Part shown: one piece after another, positions 7,381 to 14,029 of the stretch
Layout: each line of letters starts with the position of its first letter
Numbering within the stretch: the first letter of the stretch is position 1
Source: Candidatus Limnocylindrales bacterium
Lineage (GTDB): Bacteria > Chloroflexota > Limnocylindria > Limnocylindrales > CSP1-4
Length of the DNA stretch: 15,587 nucleotides
Reading direction: 5' to 3'
Assembly (NCBI GenBank): GCA_031292335.1
Contig: JARLHH010000009.1
Span: 1-15,587, forward strand
Translations under genes and position numbers: made by a program
The notes under the pieces: model-generated
Databases searched by the model: none
What the model saw: only the letters and a program-made list of their open reading frames with translations
Told to the model about the DNA's origin: nothing

Positions 7381-8183
7381 GCATCTTCGCCGGGCATATC
7401 GTCGTCGTCCGGGGCGGCGGAGACGTCGGGTCGGGGGTCATCTGGCGGCTTCGCCGGGTGGGATTCCCGGTCGTGGTCCTGGAGCTGGCGCGGCCGCTGA
7501 CCGTACGGCGGACGGTCGCGTTCTCATCGGCCGTGACGGACGGCCGGGTCGTGATCGACGGCATCGAGGGACTGCTGGTGGATTCGCCCGACGAGGCGCT
7601 GGCGACCGCTCACCGGGGCGTCGTGCCGGTGCTGATCTCCGAGGCCGTGCCGGCATTCCCCGAGCCGGTATCCGTGCTCGTGGATGCCCGCCTTGCCAAG
7701 GAGGCGCTCGACACCCGGCTCGACCAGGCTCCCTTCGTCGTCGGGCTCGGTCCCGGCTTCGTCGCGGGCGTGGACTGTCACGCGGTGATCGAGACGATGC
7801 GCGGGCACCGCCTCGGCAGCGTGATCTGGGACGGCCCCGCCTTCCCCAACACGGGCGTGCCGGGCGAGCTCGGGGGCGCGTCGGCGGACCGGGTCCTCCA
7901 CGCCCAGCACGATGGATCCCTCAGCTGGGACGTCCGGTTCGGGGAGATCGTGAAGGCCGGCCAGCAGCTGGGGACGATCGACGGCGCACCCGTCGTGGCG
8001 ACAATCGGCGGCACCGTCCGCGGGATGATCGCTCCCGGCGAGGTGACCAGGGGACTGAAGATCGCCGACGTCGATCCCCGCGTCGACCCCGCCATGATCG
8101 ACCACGTCTCGGACAAGGCGCTGGCTGTCGGCGGCGGCGCGCTCGAGGCGATCCTCGCCCGGATGAACGACCGCGGCCGGTGA
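7377..8183 (+). CDS. yqeB: YqeB/EF2563-family selenium-dependent molybdenum hydroxylase accessory protein
   Basis: A 268-residue member of the YqeB family (EF2563-like), defined by comparative genomics as co-occurring with selenium-dependent Mo hydroxylases and orphan SelD; its biochemical step is not established. The sequence shows an N-terminal dinucleotide-fold start VVVRGGGDVGSGV (9-21), RRTVAFSSAV (44-53), VLVDARLAK (100-108) and the hallmark VVGLGPGFVAGVDCHAVIET (121-140), then PNTGVPGELGG (157-167). The C-terminal 80 residues (FGEIVKAGQQLGTI...GGTVRGMI) read like a small swivelling beta-barrel of the biotinyl/lipoyl kind, ending in GLKIADVDPR (226-235). The start is GTG 7377 in a GTGA overlap with xdhC. 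The upstream extension of the same frame lies inside xdhC and is not used. Confidence 0.92.
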   Translation: MSIFAGHIVVVRGGGDVGSGVIWRLRRVGFPVVVLELARPLTVRRTVAFSSAVTDGRVVIDGIEGLLVDSPDEALATAHRGVVPVLISEAVPAFPEPVSVLVDARLAKEALDTRLDQAPFVVGLGPGFVAGVDCHAVIETMRGHRLGSVIWDGPAFPNTGVPGELGGASADRVLHAQHDGSLSWDVRFGEIVKAGQQLGTIDGAPVVATIGGTVRGMIAPGEVTRGLKIADVDPRVDPAMIDHVSDKALAVGGGALEAILARMNDRGR

Positions 8184-8896
8184 CCCCGTCCCTGCCCGAG
8201 CGGCTCGGGCTCGCCGGCCGTGAGCTCGTCTCGATCGTCGGCGCGGGCGGCAAGTCAACCATGCTCTTCGCCCTCGGCAGGGACCTCACCGCCGCGGGCG
8301 CGCGGGTCATCCTCACGACGACCACGAGAGTGGGCGCCGACCAGCCGAGCGAGCCGATCTGCTGGTCGGCGGACGTGGCCGGCGTCGCAGCCGCCCTCGA
8401 AGCTGCCTTCCTCGACGGGCTCCCCGTGTTTGTCGCAGCCGGCCGCGCCCCGGGCAAGATCGTGGGCCCGTCGCCGGAGGCGATCGACCGCCTGTTCGCC
8501 GAGACGCCCGCCAGGTTTGTCGTGGTCGAAGCCGACGGTGCCCATCGCCTGGCGATCAAGGCTCCCGCGGACCACGAGCCGGTCGTCCCGGGCGCCTCGA
8601 CGACCGTGATCGTGGTCGCCTCGCTGGCCGCCATCGGCCACCCGATCGCCGAGGTGGCCCACCGACCGGAGCGCGTCGCCGGCCTGATCGGGGCGCAGCC
8701 CGGCGACCCGCTCACGCTCGAGGGTGCTGCCGGGGTGCTGCTCCATCCCGACGGGGGCCTCAAGGGCATCCCGGTGCAGGCCCGGGTCGTGATGGTCCTG
8801 ACGAGGGCGGGGTCGGCCCCGGCGGGTCTGGCAGCCGATCTCGCCGCGCTCCTCGCGGCTCACCCCAGGGTCGACCGGGCGATCAGCCTCCCCTGA
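8180..8896 (+). CDS. yqeC: YqeC-family selenium-dependent hydroxylase accessory protein (P-loop)
   Basis: A 238-residue putative nucleotide-binding protein, the second marker of selenium-dependent Mo hydroxylases. A P-loop-like GAGGKST (21-27) follows the SIV strand, and LTTTTRVG (45-52) follows the first helix. The family signature VVVEADGAHRLAIKAPADHE (114-133) is intact and ends in PVVP. The role is unproven; participation in putting selenium on the Mo ligand is the usual suggestion. The start is GTG 8180 in a GTGA overlap with yqeB, and it is the last gene of the operon. MocA (the cytidylyltransferase) and SelD, which such systems need, are not in the window. No hairpin with a T-tract follows the TGA at 8894-8896; a convergent gene begins its 3' end 53 nt on. 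Confidence 0.92.
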   Translation: MTPSLPERLGLAGRELVSIVGAGGKSTMLFALGRDLTAAGARVILTTTTRVGADQPSEPICWSADVAGVAAALEAAFLDGLPVFVAAGRAPGKIVGPSPEAIDRLFAETPARFVVVEADGAHRLAIKAPADHEPVVPGASTTVIVVASLAAIGHPIAEVAHRPERVAGLIGAQPGDPLTLEGAAGVLLHPDGGLKGIPVQARVVMVLTRAGSAPAGLAADLAALLAAHPRVDRAISLP

Positions 8897-8927
8897 GGCG
8901 GCCGGACGCGCGCCGGACGGCCCGCGT

Positions 8928-8967
8928 CGTCAGGCGATCTTCGTCGGCGTCAGGCGGTCTTCGTCCC
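8928..8967. repeat. 20-bp tandem duplication across the aldolase stop codon
   Basis: The unit CGTCAGGCGATCTTCGTCGG (8928-8947) is followed directly by CGTCAGGCGGTCTTCGTCCC (8948-8967); 17 of 20 bases match, and 17 of the first 18. On the minus strand the second unit encodes the last codons (T-K-T-A) and TGA of the aldolase gene. The first unit repeats these with its own TGA, 20 nt downstream and out of frame. Confidence 0.8.
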
Positions 8968-9618
8968 GGCCGAGTCGAACGCCATCGCCCGCTGGAGCGC
9001 GGCGGCCCGCAGGTCGCCCGGGATCTCGACCGGGCCGCCCAGTGCCTGTGCGTTGATGGCCGCCTGGGCGGCCTCCTCGACGACCCCGCCGACGAGGACC
9101 GCCAGGTCAGGGGTCCGGTGGAAGACGAGCACCCCGTGGTTCGCCAGCAGCACGGCCGGAACGCCGGGTCGCACCGCGGCGCGGATGTTGGCGAGCGCCT
9201 GCTCCGAGCCCCGCGGCCCGTAGGCGGCGATCGGCACGCCATCGGCGAGCCCGAACATCGCGAGGGCCTCGATCCAGCAGGCGATGGGCCGGTTGGCGAC
9301 GGCGAACGCCGTCGCATACGGCGAATGCGTGTGGACCACGCAGCCGACGTCGGAGCGGTCGTGATACATGGCCGTGTGCATCGCCACGACCGCGCCCTGG
9401 ATCGGGGGAAGCGTGCCCTCCAGGAGCGTCCCGTCCAGCGCGACGCGGGCGATGCCGTCGGGCCCCAGCCCGTTCAGCGACGACGCGGACGTGAAGTACA
9501 TCTCCTCCGCGCCCGGGACCCGCAGGCTGACGTTGCCGTGCCCATTGGCCGAGATGGCCCCGCTCGCGAGCACCCTGGCCGCGGTGCCGAGCACCTGGTC
9601 GACGAGATTCCTGTCCAC
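8950..9618 (-). CDS. class II aldolase/adducin family protein
   Basis: A 222-residue FucA/AraD/RhaD-fold protein. Such enzymes use Zn2+ to cleave sugar phosphates to DHAP and an aldehyde, to epimerise pentulose phosphates, or to decarboxylate. The zinc ligands are present as VVHTHSPYATA (H96, H98) and ANHG (H161), and the phosphate loop as GHGNVS (26-31). The acidic residue that acts as base in fuculose-phosphate aldolase (E73, 19 residues before the first zinc His) corresponds to V77 in the PPIQGAVVAMH segment (71-81), so chemistry may differ from classical aldolases. The start is GTG 9616-9618, with GGAG at 9627-9630 eight nt upstream. It lies downstream of the VOC gene on the same strand, with a strong hairpin between them. 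The substrate cannot be told. Confidence 0.85.
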   Translation of the reverse strand: MDRNLVDQVLGTAARVLASGAISANGHGNVSLRVPGAEEMYFTSASSLNGLGPDGIARVALDGTLLEGTLPPIQGAVVAMHTAMYHDRSDVGCVVHTHSPYATAFAVANRPIACWIEALAMFGLADGVPIAAYGPRGSEQALANIRAAVRPGVPAVLLANHGVLVFHRTPDLAVLVGGVVEEAAQAAINAQALGGPVEIPGDLRAAALQRAMAFDSAGTKTA

Positions 9619-9652
9619 CTGCGCATCTCCGTTCAGATTCGGACGGCCAGGG

Positions 9653-9673
9653 CAGCCGCGTTCATCGCGGCTG
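9653..9673 (-). terminator. perfect 8-bp stem, 5-nt loop hairpin between VOC and aldolase genes
   Basis: CAGCCGCG (9653-9660), loop TTCAT, then CGCGGCTG (9666-9673) is an exact inverted repeat. It lies 69 nt past the VOC stop and 34 nt before the aldolase start. No T-run follows, so it may be a T-poor terminator, an mRNA-end stabiliser or a leader structure of the aldolase transcript. An ATG in its loop opens a 10-codon frame on the minus strand, which I do not regard as a gene. Confidence 0.4.
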
Positions 9674-9741
9674 AAGCTGGTCCCGGCGAGCTCGGCGCCC
9701 GCAGACGTGCTCCGGGGCGGGTTGCGGGCCCCGGGACGCAG

Positions 9742-10101
9742 CTACATCGAGACCGGGCTCATGAGCTGGAAGTAGTTGCCGTCGGGATCGGAAAACGTCG
9801 CGATCCAGGCCTCGGGCGCCTCACCGGGCTGGTACGGCTCCCGGACCACTGTCGCCCCGGCAGCCTTGAGGCGCTCGAAGTCGCCTTTCACGTCCGCGCT
9901 CTCGATGTTCCAGATCAGCCGTCCGGGCTGCGTGTTGCGTCCCGTGACCTGGTCGTGCGGCCCGACGGTGAGGAACCCCGTCCCGAGCTGCCACCCGTGG
10001 TAGCCGCCCTCGTTCCAGCCGGGCGCGCCGAACAGCTTCGTGTAGTAGTCGTCCAGGCGCTGCGGATCCGCCGATCCGATCAGGACGCTGTTCAGGTTCA
10101 T
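9742..10101 (-). CDS. VOC (glyoxalase/bleomycin-resistance fold) family protein
   Basis: A 119-residue single-domain-pair vicinal-oxygen-chelate protein. Two beta-alpha-beta-beta-beta modules are visible. The first has SVLIGSADPQRLDDYYTKLF (5-24), then the GWQLGTGFLTVG strands. The second begins with RLIWNIESADVKGDFERLKA (61-80) and ends with ATFSDPDGNYFQLMSP (101-116), the typical DPDGN closing strand. Members include glyoxalase-like isomerases, dioxygenases and antibiotic-binding proteins, and the activity here is open. The start ATG 10099-10101 is preceded by an AAGGGGGG site. The frame extends further upstream, but that part is unlike the family. A good sigma-70-type promoter lies 60-90 nt upstream. 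Confidence 0.87.
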   Translation of the reverse strand: MNLNSVLIGSADPQRLDDYYTKLFGAPGWNEGGYHGWQLGTGFLTVGPHDQVTGRNTQPGRLIWNIESADVKGDFERLKAAGATVVREPYQPGEAPEAWIATFSDPDGNYFQLMSPVSM

Positions 10102-10161
10102 CGCGGCCCCCCTTGTTGGTCCGATGCCGGCCGTCCGGCCGACCCGGGTCTGAAGATCGCG

Positions 10162-10190
10162 AGTCTGGGCGAGGGTTTGATCGGCGTCAA
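10162..10190 (-). promoter_or_regulatory. sigma-70-like promoter of the VOC gene
   Basis: On the minus strand TTGACG (10185-10190) is followed after exactly 17 nt by CAGACT (10162-10167), giving a transcript start near 10155 and a leader of about 55 nt before the VOC ATG. The -35 matches five of six consensus bases and the -10 resembles the TAnACT variant. The leader contains a small CGGCC/GGCCG hairpin at 10128-10141. Confidence 0.45.
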
Positions 10191-10325
10191 GCGTCGGCCC
10201 GGCCGGCGCGCGACGCCCGTACGGCTGGTCCGGTTCCCCGTTGTGTCGCAGCCGCCGGTGAACCAAGATGTGCCGGGGGCCGGGGCGTGACCGCGCAGCC
10301 AGGTCGACCGATCGGAGGCAGGCGA

Positions 10326-12227
10326 ATGGCAGGCGAGCTCACCGGGCGCATCCTCCACGTCAACCTCACCACCGGCGACCTGGAGGTCGAGCGTCCCCCC
10401 GAGTCGTTCTATCGGAAGTACCTGGGCGGCTCCGCGATGGGGCTCTACTACATCCTCCAGGGGTGGAAGCCCGGGACGGACGGCCTGCACCCGGACAACG
10501 TGCTGACGGTGATGGACAGCCTCCTGACGGGGGCGCCCATCGCGGGCCAGAGCCGGATCACCGTGAACGCTCGCTCGCCGCTCACGGACGGCATCGGCGA
10601 CAGCCAGGCCGGCGGCTTTTTCCCCGCCGAGCTGCGTTTCGCGGGTTTCACCGGGATCGTGATCCGGGGCCGCGCCGCCGAACCCACCTACCTGTGGCTC
10701 CACGATGGCGAAGCGGAGCTCCGGCCGGCGAGCCACCTGTGGGGGAAGACGACGTCCGAGGTCGACGACCTGCTCAAGGCCGAGCTTGGCGACGACAAGA
10801 TCCAGGTTGCGCAGGCGGGGCCGGCCGGCGAGAAGCTCGTCCGTCTGGCCGCGATCATGAACATGGCCAACCGTGCCAACGGCCGCACCGGGATGGGCGC
10901 GGTGATGGGCTCGAAGAACCTGAAGGCGATCGTCGCGCGCGGGACCAGCAAGAAGCTTCCGCTGGCGGACGCGGCGGGCCTCAACGTGCTGGCGCGCTCC
11001 GGCGCGGCGGAGATCCCGAACAACGCCGATGTCCTTGGTCTGCGCACGGACGGGACGGCCGGCGTCCTCGAGTGGCAGCACGCCGCCGGCACCTTGCCGA
11101 CCTTCAACTACAACGCCGGCCAGTTCGACCGCTACGAGGCGATCTCCGGCCAGACGATGACGGCCACAATCCTCACCGACCGGGACACCTGCTACGCCTG
11201 CGCGGTGCGCTGCAAGCGGGTCGTCGAAACGGAGTGGCAGAGCCGGCCCGTGGAGGCTCGCCACGGCGGCCCCGAGTACGAGACGCTCGCCGTATTCGGG
11301 TCGTACTGCGGCGTCGACGACCTTCCCGCGATCTCCCTCGCCAACAAGATCTGCAACGAGCACGGCCTGGACACGATCGGCACGGGAGCCACCGTCGCCT
11401 GGGCGATGGAGTGTTTCGAGCGCGGCCTGCTGACCGCGTCGGAGATCGGCTTCCCGGCGCCCTTCGGCGATGCCGCGGCGATGCTGCGCCTGACCGAGAT
11501 GCTCGCCCGGCGCGACGGGTTCGGCGACGTCCTGGCGAACGGCTCACGGCGCGCCGCCGACCTGATCGGAAGGGGCCACGACCTCCTCGTGACGGTCAAG
11601 GGAGCCGAGGCGCCCGGCCACATGCCGCAGGCGAAGCGGTCCCTCGGGGTGATCTATGCGGTGAACCCGTTCGGCGCGGACCACCAGTCCTCGGAGCACG
11701 ACCCGATGATCGAGGAGGGGGCCGCGGATCTCTCGCTGGACCGGCTCAAGCTGCTCGGGTTCGACGCGGCGCAGGAGTTCGGGTCGCTCGGCCCGGACAA
11801 GGTCCGCTTCGCACTCCGGACCCAGCAGTTCTACTCGTTCCTCGACACGGCCTCCCTGTGCCAGTTCGTATGGGGCCCGGCGTGGACCCTGTACGGGCCG
11901 CAGGAGACCGTCGACTTCGTGCGGGCCGTGACCGGCTGGCAGGATTTCGACCTGGACGAGCTGATGGAGATCGGCGAGCGGCGCCTCAACCTGCTGCGCG
12001 CCTTCAACGCCCGGGAGGGCCTGGGACGCCGCGAGGATCGTCTGCCGGCCAAGATGTTCCGGCCGCTCACAGGGTCCGGGCCCACGGCGGGCGTCGCCCT
12101 GGACCCCGCGGAGATCGAGGGCGCCCTCGACGAGTACTACCGGCTGGCCGGCTGGGATGGGCGGACGGGCAACCCGACGCCGGAGACCATGGCCCGCCTC
12201 GGGCTCGAGTGGACGGCCGCCGGCTGA
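10326..12227 (+). CDS. aor: tungsten-type aldehyde:ferredoxin oxidoreductase (AOR family)
   Basis: A 633-residue AOR-family enzyme, which oxidises aldehydes to acids (or the reverse) at a bis-pterin tungsten centre and passes electrons through one [4Fe-4S] cluster to ferredoxin. The N-terminal domain begins GRILHVNLTTGDLEV and has YLGGSAMGLYY (32-42). RANGRTGMGAVMGSKNLKAI (183-202) is the hallmark pterin-binding segment. The cluster ligands are complete: C289-x2-C292-x3-C296, plus C512 in DTASLCQF. GPEYET (315-320) and HGLDTIGTG (346-354) follow family order, and length is normal (about 600-640). The start is ATG 10326, with GGAGG at 10314-10318 seven nt upstream. No ferredoxin or second subunit gene adjoins it. 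The substrate is unknown; aliphatic or sugar-derived aldehydes are usual for the family. Confidence 0.94.
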   Translation: MAGELTGRILHVNLTTGDLEVERPPESFYRKYLGGSAMGLYYILQGWKPGTDGLHPDNVLTVMDSLLTGAPIAGQSRITVNARSPLTDGIGDSQAGGFFPAELRFAGFTGIVIRGRAAEPTYLWLHDGEAELRPASHLWGKTTSEVDDLLKAELGDDKIQVAQAGPAGEKLVRLAAIMNMANRANGRTGMGAVMGSKNLKAIVARGTSKKLPLADAAGLNVLARSGAAEIPNNADVLGLRTDGTAGVLEWQHAAGTLPTFNYNAGQFDRYEAISGQTMTATILTDRDTCYACAVRCKRVVETEWQSRPVEARHGGPEYETLAVFGSYCGVDDLPAISLANKICNEHGLDTIGTGATVAWAMECFERGLLTASEIGFPAPFGDAAAMLRLTEMLARRDGFGDVLANGSRRAADLIGRGHDLLVTVKGAEAPGHMPQAKRSLGVIYAVNPFGADHQSSEHDPMIEEGAADLSLDRLKLLGFDAAQEFGSLGPDKVRFALRTQQFYSFLDTASLCQFVWGPAWTLYGPQETVDFVRAVTGWQDFDLDELMEIGERRLNLLRAFNAREGLGRREDRLPAKMFRPLTGSGPTAGVALDPAEIEGALDEYYRLAGWDGRTGNPTPETMARLGLEWTAAG

Positions 12228-12244
12228 GCATCACGCCGGCCCCC

Positions 12245-12284
12245 GGTCAGGTCGCCCGCTCGGCCGTCAGGTCGCCTGCTCGCG
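12245..12284. repeat. 20-bp tandem duplication across the MFS transporter stop codon
   Basis: GGTCAGGTCGCCCGCTCGGC (12245-12264) is followed directly by CGTCAGGTCGCCTGCTCGCG (12265-12284), with 16 of 17 bases identical over positions 2-18. On the minus strand the second unit encodes the last residues E-Q-A-T and the TGA; the first repeats them 20 nt downstream. An inverted copy of the outer edge, CCGGTCAGG at 12243-12251 against CCTGACCGG at 12291-12299, could close a larger hairpin. Confidence 0.8.
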
Positions 12285-13760
12285 CTCCAGCCTGACCGGT
12301 TCGCCGGCACCCTCGTAGGAGCGGTGCTCGCCGCGCATGAGCGAGGCGACCGCTCCCAGGGCGCTGGCCACCACGCCGGCCAGGAAGGCCATGTGCAGGG
12401 CGTTGATGAAGGGGGTCAGGCTGATCCCGTTGCCGCCGATCTGCGTGCCGGAGAAGACGGCGACCAGGACCTTGGGGTCCATCGACGCCGAGACCAGCCC
12501 GATCGCCAGCGCGATGGACACGACGAAGCCGGACTGCATCAGCATCATCCGCGTGCCCGCCCCGGCGCCCCGCTTGTTCGGCGGCACGACGCCCATGACC
12601 GCGCTGGTGTTGGGCGAGTTGAAGATCCCGGAGCCTGCTCCCACCACGAGCTGCCAGAACGCGAGCTGCCAGTAGGGCGTCGTCGCGGTCAGCGTCATGA
12701 GGCCGGCCAGGCCGAGGCCCGTGATGACCATGCCCGCCGTGGCGAGCGCGCGAGAGCCGTAACGGTCCGCCAGCACGCCGCTGATCGGGGAGAGCACCAC
12801 CAGCCCGATCGCGAGCGGCGCCAGCATCAGCCCGGCCGTGACCGGGTCCTCGCCGCGGGCGCCCTGGAGGTAGAAGACCAGCAGGAACAGCACCCCGTTA
12901 CGGGCGATCGCATTGAGGAAGCCGGTCAGGTTGCCCATCGCGAAGAGCCGGTCCCGGAAGAGCGACAGGTCCAGCAGGGGAGCGTGGTGGTGCGCCTCCA
13001 CCCACAGGAAGATCGGCGCCGCAACGAGGAAGGCGAGGAACCCGCCGACGACCCACCAGGTCGTCCAGCCGTACACGCCGCCGAAGGCCAGGGCCATCAT
13101 CAGCCCCATCAGGCCGACGAAGTAGAGGAGGGAGCCGACCCAGTCGATCTCGACCCGCCGGTCGCGCGTTCCCTGCTCCACCAGGATCAGGCCGGCCGCG
13201 GCGAGCCCAACGAGCCCGATCGGTACGTTGAACCAGAAGATGGTCCGCCAGCCGAAGCCGGTCAGCCAGCCGCCGAGGATGGGGCCCATGATCGCGCCCG
13301 CGCCGATGATCATGGCGTTGATGCCGAGCGCCTTGCCCAGCTCGATGCGCGGGAACGCGTCGGTGACCAGCGCGGTGGCGTTGGCCATCAGGAGCGCGCC
13401 GCCGACGCCCTGGACGAGGCGCCAGGCGATCAGCTGGGTCGCGTCCGGGGAAAGGGCGCAGAAGACCGACGCAGCCGTGAAGATGGCGAAGCCCAGGGTG
13501 TACGAGCGTGCGCGTCCGACCATGTCGGCCACCCGCCCCGCGTTCAGGACGAGCACGGTGGCGACGAGGGTGTAGCCGACGACGATCCAGAGCAGGCTGA
13601 AGATGTCCGTGTGGAGGTCGCGCAGGATGTCCGGCAGGGCGATGATCAGCGTGCCACCCGTCAGAGACGCCATCAGGGCCCCGATGCTGGTCACGAGCAG
13701 CACCCACCAGCGGTAGCTTGCGTGGGCCGGGTTCACGCGCTGCCGGACGGGGTTCCTCAC
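12267..13760 (-). CDS. DHA2-family (EmrB/QacA-like) MFS drug/metabolite exporter
   Basis: A 497-residue inner-membrane proton-driven exporter with the length and hydrophobicity pattern of the 14-helix DHA2 group. Motif A is GRVADMVGRAR (75-85, loop 2-3). The motif-B region is RLVQGVGGALL (114-124, helix 4). Motif C, GAGAIMGPILGGWL (153-166, helix 5), marks antiporters. FNVPIG (177-182) follows, as in EmrB. Both tails are short and cytoplasmic, the C-terminus being charged (EPVRLEREQAT). No MFP (EmrA) partner or TetR/MarR regulator lies next to it, and the substrate is unknown. The start is GTG 13758-13760 with no clear ribosome binding site of its own. That GTG overlaps the TGA of a 21-codon frame upstream, suggesting coupling. 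An alternative GTG start lies 8 codons in. Confidence 0.9.
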   Translation of the reverse strand: MRNPVRQRVNPAHASYRWWVLLVTSIGALMASLTGGTLIIALPDILRDLHTDIFSLLWIVVGYTLVATVLVLNAGRVADMVGRARSYTLGFAIFTAASVFCALSPDATQLIAWRLVQGVGGALLMANATALVTDAFPRIELGKALGINAMIIGAGAIMGPILGGWLTGFGWRTIFWFNVPIGLVGLAAAGLILVEQGTRDRRVEIDWVGSLLYFVGLMGLMMALAFGGVYGWTTWWVVGGFLAFLVAAPIFLWVEAHHHAPLLDLSLFRDRLFAMGNLTGFLNAIARNGVLFLLVFYLQGARGEDPVTAGLMLAPLAIGLVVLSPISGVLADRYGSRALATAGMVITGLGLAGLMTLTATTPYWQLAFWQLVVGAGSGIFNSPNTSAVMGVVPPNKRGAGAGTRMMLMQSGFVVSIALAIGLVSASMDPKVLVAVFSGTQIGGNGISLTPFINALHMAFLAGVVASALGAVASLMRGEHRSYEGAGEPVRLEREQAT

Positions 13761-13822
13761 GGCTGCCCGTCGAGGCGCCGGAGCAGGCCATCGGCCGCCC
13801 CCGGCAGGTTCCTGGAGCTCAT
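13757..13822 (-). CDS. possible 21-codon leader ORF coupled to the MFS gene
   Basis: ATG at 13820-13822 opens a 21-residue frame (MSSRNLPGAADGLLRRLDGQ then P) whose TGA (13757-13759) overlaps the transporter GTG as GTGA, the same junction as in the molybdenum operon. The ATG is 6 nt beyond a TAGGAT box, so the transcript could be leaderless. The transporter lacks a Shine-Dalgarno site, which coupling would explain. The peptide resembles nothing I know. Chance is quite possible. Confidence 0.3.
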   Translation of the reverse strand: MSSRNLPGAADGLLRRLDGQP

Positions 13823-13828
13823 GCGGGG

Positions 13829-13858
13829 ATCCTAGCGCAACCCTGCCGTTTACGTGAA
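13829..13858 (-). promoter_or_regulatory. candidate promoter for the MFS transporter transcript
   Basis: On the minus strand TTCACG (13853-13858), an 18-nt spacer and TAGGAT (13829-13834) form a plausible -35/-10 pair. Transcription would start near 13822, at the ATG of the short leader ORF. The -35 overlaps an imperfect palindrome (TTTACGTGAAA on the plus strand) that could bind a repressor. Support is by motif only. Confidence 0.35.
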
Positions 13859-14029
13859 AGTGCAGGTCCCTTGACCGGGTCGCTCCCTCGCGCCGTCACG
13901 GGGCGACCGTCCCCGGTGGACAATCAGGGGTGCCGCGAGGCTCTCGAGCGCCCGGGGTCGTCCAGCCCCAGGACGCCAATCGAATCGGCAGCCTCGTCGA
14001 GGTGCCCGCCCCACGCCGGAGGACCGACC
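13835..14029. other. divergent gap before the aldo/keto reductase gene
   Basis: Between the transporter leader region and the reductase start I see only the GGAGG ribosome binding site at 14018-14022. TTGACC at 13872-13877 has no matching -10. The reductase reading frame is open across this stretch but its translation there is not conserved-looking, so I treat it as non-coding. Confidence 0.45.

Noticed and set aside
9633..9665. A 10-codon minus-strand frame starting in the loop of the 9653-9673 hairpin, as a leader peptide.
   Set aside because: No ribosome binding site, no run of regulatory codons, and so short that chance explains it.
9118..10290. A 390-codon plus-strand frame across the aldolase and VOC genes.
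   Set aside because: Arg-rich antisense shadow of two well-supported minus-strand genes.
12324..13835. A 503-codon plus-strand frame opposite the MFS gene.
   Set aside because: Highly charged composition with no family resemblance; the minus strand encodes a clear 14-helix-type transporter.
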